Shown piece after piece: positions 11,956-23,239 of a stretch of DNA of 64,000 bases. Both the position numbers and the translations under genes were made by a program. The stretch covers positions 173,686,332 to 173,750,331 of the forward strand of contig CM056998.1 in the NCBI GenBank assembly GCA_029891345.1. Reading direction: 5' to 3'. The notes beneath the pieces were generated by a model. It saw only the letters and a list, made by a program, of their open reading frames with translations, did no database searches and had not been told where the DNA came from. The stretch is from Dryococelus australis (taxonomy: Eukaryota; Arthropoda; Insecta; Phasmatodea; Phasmatidae). Numbering within the stretch: position 1 is the first letter of the stretch; every line of letters starts with the position of its first letter.

Positions 11956-12329
11956 GGCCATAAGAAGCGTCATTATAAAAACAAATTTGTGATTTTAAAA
12001 ATGTTTCAGTGCCACATGATCAACGCGTGCACAGGGAAATTTCGCTAAGTTCGATTTCATGCAGGACAGACGTTATATATTCTTATGTACTCCAGGCTCA
12101 ACTGTCTGTGTGTCGGCTTCCCAGTCAGTGACGAGTTGGTTTGAAATAAAACAACACCATAAGAATATCAAGCCTCGCTTTCTTTGGAGTTTTTTGGCCT
12201 ACTTTTCCAAGGAAAGAAACGCTTATAAAATCACTTTCTTGTCTGTGTGTCTGTACGTGTTGTCAAAGGTGACACGTAAGTTAGTTGACATTTGAATTTT
12301 TAATAGACGTACGCTTTTATATAAATACA

Positions 12330-12445
12330 ATATTTTGGCTTTCGTCCAATCACGGATACTTTCAACTTTTCTGAAGCCCTGCTTAATTTATAGTTCCAGA
12401 ATATTCCTCCGCTTCATGCCAACAAAACTTAACCAAGTCCATAGA
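12330..12445. repeat. Interspersed repeat C, inverted fragment
   Basis: Inverse of the repeat C end: CTGAAGCCCTGCTTAA, TTCCAGAATATTCCTCCGC, TTCATGCC, AACAAAACTTAACCAAGTC. The same string recurs at 14.44-14.51 kb. Confidence 0.4.
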
Positions 12446-12499
12446 ATTACATAGTCAAATTACATGCACGGAGTGTATATTATTTAACATCATAATAAG

Positions 12500-12890
12500 A
12501 TAAAATTACAGGCTGGTGTGGTAACATTACACCCACAGTATACATGTAATTATGTATGTTGAAAATTAAACAATAACACACTGGTCTAGTAATATTGCCA
12601 TAACAATGATTGTGTTAATTTGCAATGTGTGGCAGAAAATTAATAGTAAAATAACATGTACAGAATTCATGTGATATAATGTGATGATTAGTAAAAGAAA
12701 CTGACATGTATGGTAAAATTACCGTAACAAAGTTTGTCTAAATTTATATTATGTGGCTTGATTTTGGCAACAAAAAAAAGTCAAATTACACTTAGAGAGT
12801 ACTTGTAATTGAACATAATGTTTAGTGAAAATAATAACAGGTATAGTAAAATTACACTGGCATTGTATTTGTAAATATACATGGGACACA
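12500..12890. repeat. Degenerate AT-rich repeat cluster
   Basis: The phrase TAAAATTACnnnnn(C/T)(A/G)..TTGTATTTGTAAAT recurs loosely at about 12505, 12585, 12712 and 12850. Units are too diverged to give a firm period. Confidence 0.2.
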
Positions 12891-13498
12891 CTCTAAAAGT
12901 ACGCGTACACATGTACATGTATAAATTGACGAACGTGTGTGGAGATTGTGCTGCCACGTACATGTACCAATATACAAACATTACCAGAAGACGTGTTATC
13001 GTAGAGTGAATATGGAGTAGAATGAATACGCCAGATGCGCAACATTGAAATGTTATCCTGCCAATTCGACTATCATAAATGACGTGGGAAATATTTGAGG
13101 TAAGAACACGGATCAGTAAACAAGTGCTTTGAAACGTTTGTAAACTGCATCTAAGCAATTTGTAATGCAGTTTTATTAAATTTGAATTTTTGAAAGTATT
13201 TTATTCACATAAAAGAGCCTGTCGTACAAAAATCATGTCAACAAATTCGTTCGTCACTGTAGACCGTGCGGCTTTGACAGTTTTGTCGGTTTTAGGGTAG
13301 GCGAATGTCGGGTAGATGCGCGGGAAACGACAGAGTCGGTCTACCCCATCTTCAGTGTATGGAAATAGCACGAGAGTGGCGGTGGGCGTCTACACTCGCG
13401 CCTGTGTCATCCCGTGATGTAGACGGCATGTCGCTGCGTGTAAGATGAACCCCGGAACAGGAGAGCGCCGTTACAATGACTGATGTCTCCTCCCCCCA

Positions 13499-13540
13499 CC
13501 CACACACACACACACACGCACACACACACACACGCACGCG
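13499..13540. repeat. (CA)n microsatellite
   Basis: CA dinucleotide run with a few CG interruptions. Confidence 0.9.
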
Positions 13541-13660
13541 CTACGTTCGACGTACGAGAGATGGGGCGACCCGCATAGAGACCTCCAACACCTGGCCCGC
13601 GCTTCTTTTGTCAACGGTTTGCGGCCTTCCCTCGCTCCCCCTAACATACCTACCTTCCCC

Positions 13661-13955
13661 CAGGGGCCACGGTGGCTGAGCGGTTAGACTGCTAGCCTCC
13701 AACCAAGACGAACAGGGTTCATTCCTTTCGGATTTTCTCACGTGAGAATATTGAGGGTTTGCTCGGGGGTCTCCGGTATCCCCTGCCCTTGCATTTAGCT
13801 GTTACTCCATTCTCCCCTCATTTCACCATCATCGGCTCTCAAGACCTTGCTGTTAAGAGCCGCCCAAATCTCAACGTAGCTCAACCCATCCTTACTTACG
13901 CCTCCACCCCCGCCCCTACTGTCAAAGAGGTCCGCCTGGCTGTCACATGTAGTGC
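13661..13955 (+). repeat. tRNA-derived SINE, family A, copy 2
   Basis: Plus-strand head with A-box GTGGCTGAGCGGTTAGA (13672-13688) and B-box GGGTTCATTCC (13715-13725). The conserved body then runs GGATTTTCTC, TCTCCGGTATCCC, CTCATTTCACCATCATCGGC, TCTCAAGACCTTGCTGTTAA and GAGCCGCCCAAATC. Pol III box spacing and the tRNA-like head identify it as a SINE. Confidence 0.7.
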
Positions 13956-15034
13956 GTTGCAGAGGTTTTCACGTGATTCAAAAACGGTGTGACGTATTTT
14001 ATGAACGTGTCTATTTGCAAGCTGTCATTTCAACTCCAAGGATTTTTTTTTTGGGAAAAAATTGATAAAACTAGCTTTTCAGAATCAGCCTTAGCTGTCA
14101 AATTTTCTAAAGGGAAATTTTAAGAGATGTCTTTAGAAATACGTCACACTTTTATCTTTGTTAGCGTTCCATAAAAATATAGGGCCACTGCTTAAAGTTA
14201 TGCTCAGGCAAGCCGCGGACGGAAAGAATGCGCTACAGTTGAGCAATTTGAACGCAGAAGCGATGAGCCATGTTATGAAGTGAGCAAGAGTCGGTCTAGA
14301 GATTACGCGTTTGTAAATCCGTTTAACGTTTCAATTTTTCTTGCAGGAATAAAATTCGCATTTCACTGTGGCGACCAAGGCAAGGGAGTCACACAGTCTT
14401 GTGATATCGCGTATAGTCCATTTACGGTTAATTCAAACTTTCCTGAAGCCCTGCAGAAGTTCTACTTCCAGGATATCCCTCCGCTTCATTCAAACAAAAC
14501 TTAACCAAGTCTAGAAAATTACACCTGAGGGACAGCGCACCGCATTCGTAAGCACTCAGTGTAATAATATTTTTCAGAGGAGCCATTTCTCTCTAAACAT
14601 TACCAACGTAGCTATTTTCTCACTGTTTTAATCATACTAATTATAATTGAAATATTATATTTAATTAATAAATCATATATAAAATTCCAGTTCATCCAAA
14701 TATAGGGTAATTTTTTGTTATTTTATGTTAACAGAAGGGTAAAACATTTGTGATACATGGCATTTTTAGGAAACAACCAAACACATCATTCATTGGGTGA
14801 TTTTCCAAATGTTTAATTGAAAAATTGTGAAGTTACCGTCAATAGACTATATTTGTTATGTTCTATTAGACTGCTGGCTGCGCGGAACAAAGACTATCGC
14901 GCAGACAGTGAGAAGCGTGTACATCGTCTGAGATAAGGAAGCCTCGCTGACTAGGTTGAGTCTGAATGTACCAATCATCTGCGATGCGCCCGCGACTCTC
15001 ATATCAAAACATCTTACGTGATCTCCTTCTTCCC

Positions 15035-15038
<4 letters not shown>
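13956..15038. other. Unassigned AT-rich DNA
   Basis: Apart from the repeat C fragment at 14.4 kb, nothing recognised. Confidence 0.4.
14395..14555. repeat. Interspersed repeat C, inverted fragment
   Basis: TATAGTCCAT, CTGAAGCCCTGCAGAAGTTC, CTTCCAGGATATCC, CTTAACCAAGTCTAGA and GACAGCGCAC match the inverse of 36.77-36.90 kb, including the block beyond the end seen in the 12.3 kb fragment. Confidence 0.4.

Positions 15039-15097
<59 letters not shown>
15039..15097. repeat. (CT)n and (CTAT)n microsatellite
   Basis: About 46 bases of CT repeats followed by CTATCTATCTAT. It yields spurious Ser/Leu-rich frames. Confidence 0.9.
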
Positions 15098-15098
<1 letters not shown>

Positions 15099-15841
15099 GC
15101 TCCCTCCTCTTCACCCCTCTTCATAACTCTTTACGTCAGAGTTTATTTTCCCTTTAATATTCTTCGGATCCTTCTTCTACAACCTTCACAAAGGAAGGAT
15201 TTACAAATAACAACGTTTTGTGGACAGGGTCGTCCAAAAACGCCACTCGCGTTCTAAGAAACTCGTTCACCTCCTTCCACATTATCTCTGTTGTTCCTTC
15301 TCCCAACTTTATTGTTTGAGTTTGTTTCAGTTACTCTATTTGTGCGAAAGTTACCACCAACATCAGAAATAATTTAAAAAAAAAAGATCTGTTTGCTCTT
15401 GTAATAAGCTGACGGTACAGAACTCGAAATGAATGCAAATATTTCCTCTGTGTTTTAATATTTTTATTTAAGTAATACATTTTAGTATTCGCAGTAAAAG
15501 TTTACTTAAAACTAACCGGGCTGCTCAATCAAAAAGCGTAGAGTGGAAAAATTTGGAATCAAGACTAAAGTAATAATGAAGAATTTTGTAAATTATTAAA
15601 TCTTAGAATATGCACGCACGTGCTTTTATATACAGAATGATTCGAGCGGAGTTACTGCCACTCACACAACTTACATCTTTTGTAGTAAAATATGTTACAT
15701 GCATGTCGGCCCAATTCCTAATATTTACAGAGTAATTGGACAAACTGGAAATACCTAGATTATTGCATATTGGGGATGGACGATGGATATTGTTTACCAA
15801 AGGACTGCACAAGCACTTGGGTGCGCGTATCATGCATGCCG

Positions 15842-15933
15842 CTAGAGAAATCAAAGACAGTCGTGTCTAGAGAAATCAAAGACAGTCGTGTCTAGAGAAA
15901 TCAAAGACAGTCGTGTCTAGAGAAATCAAAGCT
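15842..15933. repeat. 25-bp tandem repeat, 3.7 copies
   Basis: Unit CTAGAGAAATCAAAGACAGT plus CGTGT. The three full copies 15842-15916 are identical, and a partial fourth ends at 15933. Identity implies recent expansion. Confidence 0.9.
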
Positions 15934-16746
15934 ACGTAGAGCAGCACGTGACGTTCATGAGCGTGCGGTCAAGTGAATAGAAGTGGACGGAAACATTTCT
16001 GAACATCTTTTGTAAGCTTGTCAGACGTAATTGTGATGCTCAACTGTAAACAATTCAGTCTGATGATACATCACAGTATTTACTTCTGAAAGGGTTATTT
16101 TGTTCGTCAGATTTCAAATGTTTCGAATTACTCTGTAAATATTGGGAATATGATCCACATGTGTATGACATATTTTGCTCCAAATTATGTAAGGAATAAG
16201 CCCTGTGAGTGTCATTAATTCCTCGTGGATCATTCTGTATAGGCATATTTAAACGTATGCATTTGTGTATATATGAATAAATATACCTGCAAAAGTTTGG
16301 CGGTGGGCATGTAGGTCGTGTGTATGTACGTACGTATATGGACACGTAATTTTGGGCTTCAAAAAAAAGCCACTAAAACTGTTATGGTGGAATTAGGAGG
16401 TTTTAGTTATTTTGTATTGATATGAAAATTTGAATACATCTTTTAAAAAATTGATGATAATATTGACAAGGCGTTATTTGAAATAATCTGAATTTATTAG
16501 GCATTAATGAAAACAGAATGTAAAATAACCCAGTGAAATATTTTAAATTGAAAGAAGAGTTATTTTGATTCACTTCTGCCAATGATAAATGTTGGAACCT
16601 AGTGTTGCTTTGGGGATGTGAGGAAGCAGGTTAGCAGGGACATTTTGTAATCAACTTAGATTGTAAGTTTTAGTATTAAAATTAACTTATTTGTGTTTTC
16701 ATATTTTCGCAAATATCACAATACAGAAGTGCAACCGAAGTGAGGT
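15934..16746. other. Unassigned AT-rich DNA
   Basis: No gene or shared repeat recognised. Confidence 0.4.
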
Positions 16747-17375
16747 TTTGCTAAATAATCTCTATATACAAAATTATGTGTCCCGACGACTGACTGACTC
16801 ACTCGCTCATCGATGCACAGCCCAAACCGCTGGGCGCAAAAACATGACAATTTAGGGATTAGTTTCCCTTCGGGTGCACGCACATACGAAGAAAGGGTTA
16901 TTCGAAATTCAACAGGTAAAGAATAAAACAATAAATGTGACAGTATATCTTCAAGAACTCTTCAATAGCTAATTAGCCCGATGAGATAACGTCGTGCTCT
17001 TAGCTTAGAACGTAGCATATAAAAATTCCTGAAAAGTAGTTTCAGGACTTTTTTTTTTAAATTTAATCTCTAAGAGAGTGAAAGGAGCTAAAATGTGTTT
17101 TAGAGGACTCCTTAGTCCCGTATTAATCCGATAAGATAACATCAAGCTCTTACCTTCAAAAGGCTGTATTTAAAATCTACCAAAAAATTTATTTCAGGAT
17201 TTTTTGGAATGCAGCCTCTAAGAAGGTTAAAAGGGGTAAAAATATTTTCAAGGACTCCTAAATAAATCAGTAATGCGATAAGCTATCGTTATCTTATTTA
17301 CTTTAAACGATTGGCTATACAAATACCTAAAAACTGCTTTCGGGATTTGTTTCCAAATCTATTCTCCTGATTACG
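16747..17375. repeat. Interspersed repeat with about 140-bp internal units
   Basis: Opens with TAAATAATCTCTATATACAA, CTGACTGACTCACTCGCTCA and CAGCCCAAACCGCTGGGC, wording common in insect repeats. It then holds three diverged units at about 16966, 17107 and 17247, each with CC(C/G)AT(G/A)AGATAAC, an AAAAATTCCT-like block, TTTCAGGA.TTTTTT, TCTAAGA and GTnAAAGG.. ending in an AGGACTCCT-type joint. Transposon class unknown. Confidence 0.45.
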
Positions 17376-17529
17376 AAGTCATGGCAATTACTGGATATCC
17401 CCGAAAATGATCCAACACAGGAAATGTACTATGCAGAATTTATAGTGTACGATATTTACGTTTTAAAGGTGATACCACGTGAGATATGGTGCAGGACTGT
17501 CCGGCAAGAAACAAAGACAAACATGGATG

Positions 17530-18180
17530 CTTGAAATCACCGTTTAATTTAATCACCTGTATACGCTCATTTGAACGGGTACGTATCGTACGGGCACGAG
17601 CTGTTTAACATCCTTAAAAGTAGTCTCCGCGGAGGTTTTTCCACTGTTCGTTGCCAGCGATGAAGCAGACGGGAAATACCATCGGCTGCATGAGATCCGT
17701 CAATGAGCGCTACCTCTCGTCAAAATTCTGTGACGATGCCTTGTTTGTCCCACGCAATGTCCTCTTCAATTTGGGAATAAGATCGTAGTCAAGCGGACTA
17801 AGATCGGGTGAGTAGGGAGGGTGTAGCAACACCTCCCATCCTTAACGTCGTAAACAACGTGTAAGGCTACCTGCTGCGTGGGGTCTAGTGTTGTCATATG
17901 ACATAGTGTTGCCCAACTGTTCACGTTTCTCGCAAACTGCGCGGCGATGATAGTACCGCAGAAATGACAGGTGCTATTTTTTTGTAACAACAGTACAGCC
18001 CTCAGTAACTGGATGCCACACTAAAACACCCCGACTGTTATATGTCAAAATAATCATCAGTTTCGTGGATAACGGGTTTTGTCGTACCTCGTGTCTCTGT
18101 GGTGATCCAGAATAACGCCATTCATTGGACTGACGCTGCAATTCGGGCTCGTATGCTATTGCCTATGTCACATTAATTGT
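17530..18180 (-). pseudogene. Mariner-like transposase remnant
   Basis: Minus-strand conceptual reading gives YDNTRPHAAGS, a stop, then GWEVLLHPPYSPDLSPLDYD and LIPKLKRTLRG (about 17895-17745), and further on a DGI..L..RW-like end. This is the C-terminal catalytic half of a mariner transposase, with DNxRPH and SPDLSPxDYDL carrying the second and third acidic residues of the DDD triad. GVLVWHPV upstream (about 18025) fits the segment before DNTRPH. In-frame stops interrupt it at least twice. The N-terminal helix-turn-helix region is not recognisable. Confidence 0.7.
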
Positions 18181-19172
18181 AATGATGCGGTTCAGCATGC
18201 CATTACCTTCACGTCGAAAGCGTTCCAGATTGACACATGTCTCATATTGGGTCCACTTATCTACCTCAGTTAAGTGATGTGGCATCCACTTGGCACATAT
18301 ATTCCATACATTTAAGTCACGCCGTAGAATTCGGGGCACTGATGACGCAGGAATATGTATGTACATGCTGGGCTAATTTCATAAGTTTTAGACCTATATC
18401 GACACACGCACATCTCACATAAAAATAATTGTTTGTTTGCAGTACCTGAAAAACGCACTTCATTTATTACTTAACGCTTAACTAATTTCGATCCAGTGTA
18501 TACAATTCTGTACACAACGCCCACGATGGCTATTTTGGGACGATACTGTACATTGCAGATTTATGCGTCCAATGATCTTCCTTGTGTGTGATTAGTAAAT
18601 CTTGCTACTTTTCTAGGTCACGAATGGTTTATATTGATATAACTGAAAAAAGAAGTCAATAGTTCATTGGTTGTGACACCGAAACAATACCTGCATCGGC
18701 TTTGTACAGTACGGATATATTTTTTTTGTTTGCCACATCTGAAACCATAACCTGAAGTGCGTTAGAAAGAGTTAAGTTAACTTAGAACTAGGAGGTAAAA
18801 AACACATGAAATATAAATATTTATACATTCAGGCTGTTTGGTTAAACAGCGGTTCACTCCTATTCATGATTATATACTGGAAGGTAATATGTTTACCATT
18901 TTCTTTAATTAATAATATTTGCGCCTTTAGAACAGGAACTAAATAGGAAAATTTAATTTCGAGAGGATTTCCTTCCCAGCTAATCTGAAATAATTCTGCG
19001 CTTCCTTTGGAAAGTAAATTCAATGGAATGATGTCTAAATCTATAATGGCTCTAAATGTTTTTGATAGTATTTTTCCATCAAAAGTTTTTTAAATTCTTA
19101 CCGGTTAATTTTTATACATTTCGCAGTTGTGTTGCACAATTCAAGATGTTTTTCTGAATTGTGATATATAAC

Positions 19173-19702
19173 TTACACTAATACTTGGTATACATTATCT
19201 GTATTTTTCATTTCTGTTCTAATTTTTAAAATCATATCATTTAATTTTATATATTGTAATTGAGCTAATCGAGCGATTGGTACTCTGCTTAACCCATATG
19301 TTAGGGTATTTAAATTACCTTTGACAATCTGCAGTTGGAAATCATATTCTACTAAAGATTTTGCGATTTTTTGTATCCAAATATTGTACTCGGCCATACT
19401 TCTTAAGTTCCTAAGACTGGCATAGTCCCTTTAAATTATACATTTTCTTAAGTATAAGTACGATATGAAATAACTGAAACATTTTTTAATATCTCCTAAC
19501 TCTTTATCTGTTGTTACACCAAGTGATAACATTTGGTGACATACACGATTATGTTACTGTGCTTACTATTATTATCTTGTTGCATTAATACTGCCCCAGT
19601 AGCTGTTTGTGATGCATCACAAGTTAAAATAGTTTGTTTATTTTCATCGAAACTTTGCCAGCATAATTTGGTATACATCTCCTTAAATAAGTCGTCATAC
19701 AT
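19173..19702 (-). pseudogene. Gypsy-like RNase H remnant
   Basis: QTILTCDASQTATGAVLMQQ (about 19642-19583) is the TDASxxGxGAVLxQ start of gypsy RNase H, preceded by an FDENK-type linker. About 200 bp on, YDFQLQIVKGNLNTLTYGLS (about 19349-19290) is the domain end that reads YxxGxxNxxADxLSR in the family, here with Ala-Asp lost. Confidence 0.65.
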
Positions 19703-19829
19703 AAAACGGTTCTTAGTTATATATCTACTGGCGGTTACATTTGTTGAATAGTTTGAATTTTTTCTGGGTCACTACTAATACAACTAGGTGTTGTGTAGTG
19801 TCCAAATATTTTTATTTCTTGGTGTGTAA

Positions 19830-20425
19830 ATTAACATTTTTTTGCATTAATCTTTACATTAAATTCTTCTAACATATCAAATGATTTACCTACATTTGAA
19901 ATGTAATCTCTGAAGTGATCTCCTGGAATTAATATATCATCAATAATGCTATAGCTGTATTCCATCGTAATGGTCCTAGTAACATACCTATAAATTGTTG
20001 AAAATGTAGTGAAGTCGACTGATGCATGCACATTCTTCTATACTGGTACAGTCCTATTCCATCTATTGTTAATGCTAATTGATATATATCCTGTTCTCTT
20101 ACATGCATAGCATAAAACCCGAGAACAGATCTATTGAAAGGATATACTTTTAGTTTTGTAATGTATTTAGTATATCTTCCATCCTAGGAAACGGGTATTA
20201 CACCTTATGCAGACATTGATTTAGTAAACAAAAATCTGTAAAGAATATAATTCTAGCTTGTTTTATTCTTATTGCTAACTTGGAGCCACGTATACCGAAT
20301 ATGCTTTTTCAATTATTTGTGCAGAAATCGTGCTATTTATTTGTTGAGGTAATTGTTCTCGTATTTTTGGACTAATTCGATGCAGTCTAAAGTTGATCAG
20401 CTTATCTGTTAGGTGATCTAGTTTT
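19830..20425 (-). pseudogene. Gypsy-like reverse transcriptase remnant
   Basis: Minus-strand pieces in order: HRISPKIREQLPQQINSTIS, then a degraded FCxDQCLHK...YPFPRMEDIL block, then LSIDLFSGFYAMHVREQDIY (palm Asp and SGF), GLYQYRRM, FQQFIGMLLGPLR, and SIIDDILIPGDHF, the catalytic YxDD box with Ile for Tyr, followed by FDMLEEFNVKINAKKC. Motif order and spacing match Ty3/gypsy RT. Several stops and frame changes. Confidence 0.7.
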
Positions 20426-20879
20426 ATTCCATATTTTTTGTTTCAGTTAATTCTAAAATATTATTAGCAAATCTGTCTTGATATTCATTAACAACTTTTT
20501 CGAGCTGATTCTTTTAATATTCATCTATGTTTATATTTATTTGTATTTTTATTGTTTGAACTGTATCTGATTCCATTTTCTCAATTCTATTTATGCAATA
20601 TTGTGTACTATCTGCCTGTTGAGCTTATGTGACTTATGTATGCAAAGACACCTGCAATTTTTGTTTCAGCCATTAATTTTTATGAACATAATGTTATGTT
20701 TTATAAATGGAATTATATTGTAAGTTTTAAAGAAATAAATACCTAACATTATGCCAATTTTTAAATTCTGTATGACCAAAACATTTAGCAGGAATGTATG
20801 CCCTAATACAGTTAATATGGAGTTCATCTTATACCTCAGCAGTTGTATATCCTCTGTGGCTTATAGGTGGAAAGTTTTA

Positions 20880-21000
20880 TTTAATGGACTGAATTAGTTG
20901 ATTTGTAAATATTTCTTTGTGCTATAGAACCGTGGCTACACCCATGTCTAATAAAGCATAATATTCCTTGCTCAAGATATTGACTAACACACTGGGTAGG
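20880..21000 (-). pseudogene. Retroviral-type aspartic protease relic
   Basis: Minus-strand reading LVNILSKEYYALLDMGVATV fits the active-site strand of the retroelement protease, with DMG where DTG is canonical, and is followed by a stop. It sits between gag and RT as expected in the gypsy order. Confidence 0.35.
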
Positions 21001-22440
21001 TTTGTTTTAATGCACATCTGGCTAGGAAATTACTGATGTGAATTTACTGCTTTCTGGTTAGCACTTGCAAAGTATTGCTGACTCACCCCTCCCTGCATGA
21101 TGTAGGTTTCATGATTGTCGGATGCTTCCTTGGGTTTGTTATGTGTTAACTCACGACAATGGGATGTGGGTACTGTGTTGATAAATGTTTTATACGGTTG
21201 GAGGCCAAACTTGTTTTTTAAATGTTTTTAACCTTCCTGCAATTTCTGTTTGAAATTCTAAACTCTGATATGGAAACATATAACACTATTTACTTTGGTG
21301 GCCAATGTAAAAGAAAAGCATTCATGTTTGTTGTGCTTCACTTCTATTACTAATAAGTATCGGTTCCCCTTATTTGGGCTTTCGTTATAGCGGAATTCAT
21401 AATTTTTGTTTGCTTTCACGACAATGTTGTTTCCGCATACACAATTTCTGCATACATGGTTTGTTTCAAAATTTTCCTACTCGCTCATTGCTTACTTTGA
21501 TGCACGAGGTTCCTAGTTTGAAACTGTTGTTTGTATTGTATGCTGGAGTGCTCTTGTTTCCTACATGCTCGGGCCTATTAAAGTGAATTTCATTCTTACA
21601 CAATTTTCTGTTTCTTGTGTTCCATACGTATCAAATTTATTTAAATGTGTTGTAGAAAAACACCTACTATCTGCCCTAGAATTTTTTTGCTGCAACTTGT
21701 GCATAGGTCTGATTCCTACCCAGAAAATACAACCTGTCGGCAAAGTGTCGGCAAATTGTCGACCCAATACCTGTACTCTCGGCAACTGTCGTTCAAATGC
21801 CAGAAGATAGCCATCTGACAATTGCATGATGTCTTTTTTGAGACAGATTGCTAGCCATTAGAAAAAAGACAATGGCCCGCTGTATTTTTTATAGGACAAC
21901 AAATGGATATCACCGAAAATATGTCGGCATGATAACGCAGAGCAAACATGCTGCAAGGTACTGAAAAATGTTTCTGTACAGATTCCCATAAAGCATCTTT
22001 GTCTTTTCGGTAAACTGGCCATTGTCTTATTTATTCTGGCCTGGTAACGTTTTCGAGACACTGCTATTTATTACACTAAAAATATAAATATGATGTCTTT
22101 TTGCCGTCAAATTTTTGGAAAGTGTTTTGAATAGGCAAGGTGTTAGCTAGCTGTTAATGGCATGATGTATTTTTGAGACAGTGTGTAAACTGTTAGCATG
22201 TTTTTTTCGTGATTATATGTTTCACGTGGTAGCCCATGGCATTTGTTTACTTAGAAATTTTTTTGATTTGTAAAATCATCCGAAAGATCTATTTAAAACT
22301 AACAAAAACTATTTTGTTTCTAATCCTCTGATGAAATAGTTTTAAAAGAATTTGTTGTATTGTCATGAAAATGATACATTCCTTAAAAATAATTTGTATC
22401 ATGATATATTTTAAATTACTGGAGACGATAAGCAGCTTAC

Positions 22441-22515
22441 CCCATGGTGTATAGGTTAGTGTACCGGACTGTCAACTCAAGGACATTAAGATCGAATACC
22501 GGACTCGGCAAGCAA
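22441..22515 (+). repeat. tRNA-like SINE head or tRNA relic
   Basis: CCCATGGTGTATAGGTTAGT..ACCGGAC resembles an A-box arm and AGATCGAATACC a B-box, about 33 bases apart as in tRNA genes. No foldable acceptor stem or clean anticodon arm was evident. Confidence 0.35.
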
Positions 22516-22662
22516 AAGATCTTCATATCATATAATGTGTTGATAAGTAAATGGAATGAATATATGTAAAGTTAAAATAACAATTAAGAATTCCTTAAAT
22601 CGAAAAGTTAAAGTTTTTTTTTTTTTTTTTTTCAATATTGTACTGCTTATTTCTGGACACCC

Positions 22663-22800
22663 AGCCATCGCAGGCCTGGCATCGTAACGACATCCAGCCA
22701 TCGCAGGTCCGGCATCGTAGCGACATCTAGCCGATGCAGCCCAGCATTGTAACGACATCGAGCTGTCACAGGCCTGGCATCGTTACGATATCCAACCGTC
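22663..22800. repeat. 33-bp tandem repeat, about 4 diverged copies
   Basis: Unit CCAGCCATCGCAGGCCTGGC plus ATCGTAACGACAT, four copies with point differences and small length changes. Confidence 0.7.
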
Positions 22801-22810
22801 GCAGACCTGA

Positions 22811-23160
22811 CACTGTCGGCCAACAGTTAGCCGCCAGTCCATATTTCCATTGGGCTTATTCCGGCATAAGACGGCGGGCCAGTATGAGCTGGACGGAGCT
22901 TGTCGGCTAGCTTTTACCAGCCCAATTCTGGCAGTACTTTTCATGTATGTTGGGCCGGAATACTTTTTTTATCTTGCCAGTAGCGGTACAGTATATTATT
23001 GTCACTGTCGGCAAACAGTCAGCCACTGGTCCATATTTCCATCGGGCCACTTCCGGCATAAGACAGCGGGGCGGTATCGGCTGGCCAGAGTTTGTCGGCT
23101 ATCTCTTAACGGCCCGATTCTGGCCTGTATTTTCCGTGTTTGCTGGGTACTCTCAAATCT
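22811..23160. repeat. About 192-bp direct repeat, two copies
   Basis: Copies start CACTGTCGGCCAACAGTTAG (22811) and CACTGTCGGCAAACAGTCAG (23003). Both continue TCCATATTTCCAT.GGGC, TTCCGGCATAAGAC and TTGTCGGCTA.CT in the same order. Confidence 0.75.
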
Positions 23161-23239
23161 TTCTGTTTCATTCTGCTGGTTTTGCGTCTTGTTACCATTA
23201 TTATGGGATATTTTACGGTACGTGCTATTACATTTTTTT

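Larger units (their letters stand above)
21690..23235. repeat. Repeat-rich insertion inside the gypsy-like element
   Basis: Separates the gag tail from the protease relic. It holds GTCGGCAAAGTGTCGGCAAATTG wording near 21736-21760, a tRNA-like segment (22441-22510), a poly-T run (22614-22632), 33-bp tandem units (about 22663-22800) and two 190-bp units (22811-23160). No coding function seen. Confidence 0.45.

Noticed and set aside
13671-13730. Functional tRNA gene
   Set aside because: A and B boxes exist but no cloverleaf closes, and the same head begins several SINE copies.
14966-15257. Ser/Leu-rich frames
   Set aside because: Translation of a CT microsatellite.
15842-15933. CRISPR-like array
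   Set aside because: Direct repeats have no unique spacers between them, and the DNA is eukaryotic.
18829-19023. Minus-strand frame as the gypsy integrase
   Set aside because: Lacks the HHCC and DDE motifs, so position alone does not support it.
22441-22515. Functional tRNA gene
   Set aside because: Box-like motifs only; acceptor and anticodon stems do not pair cleanly.
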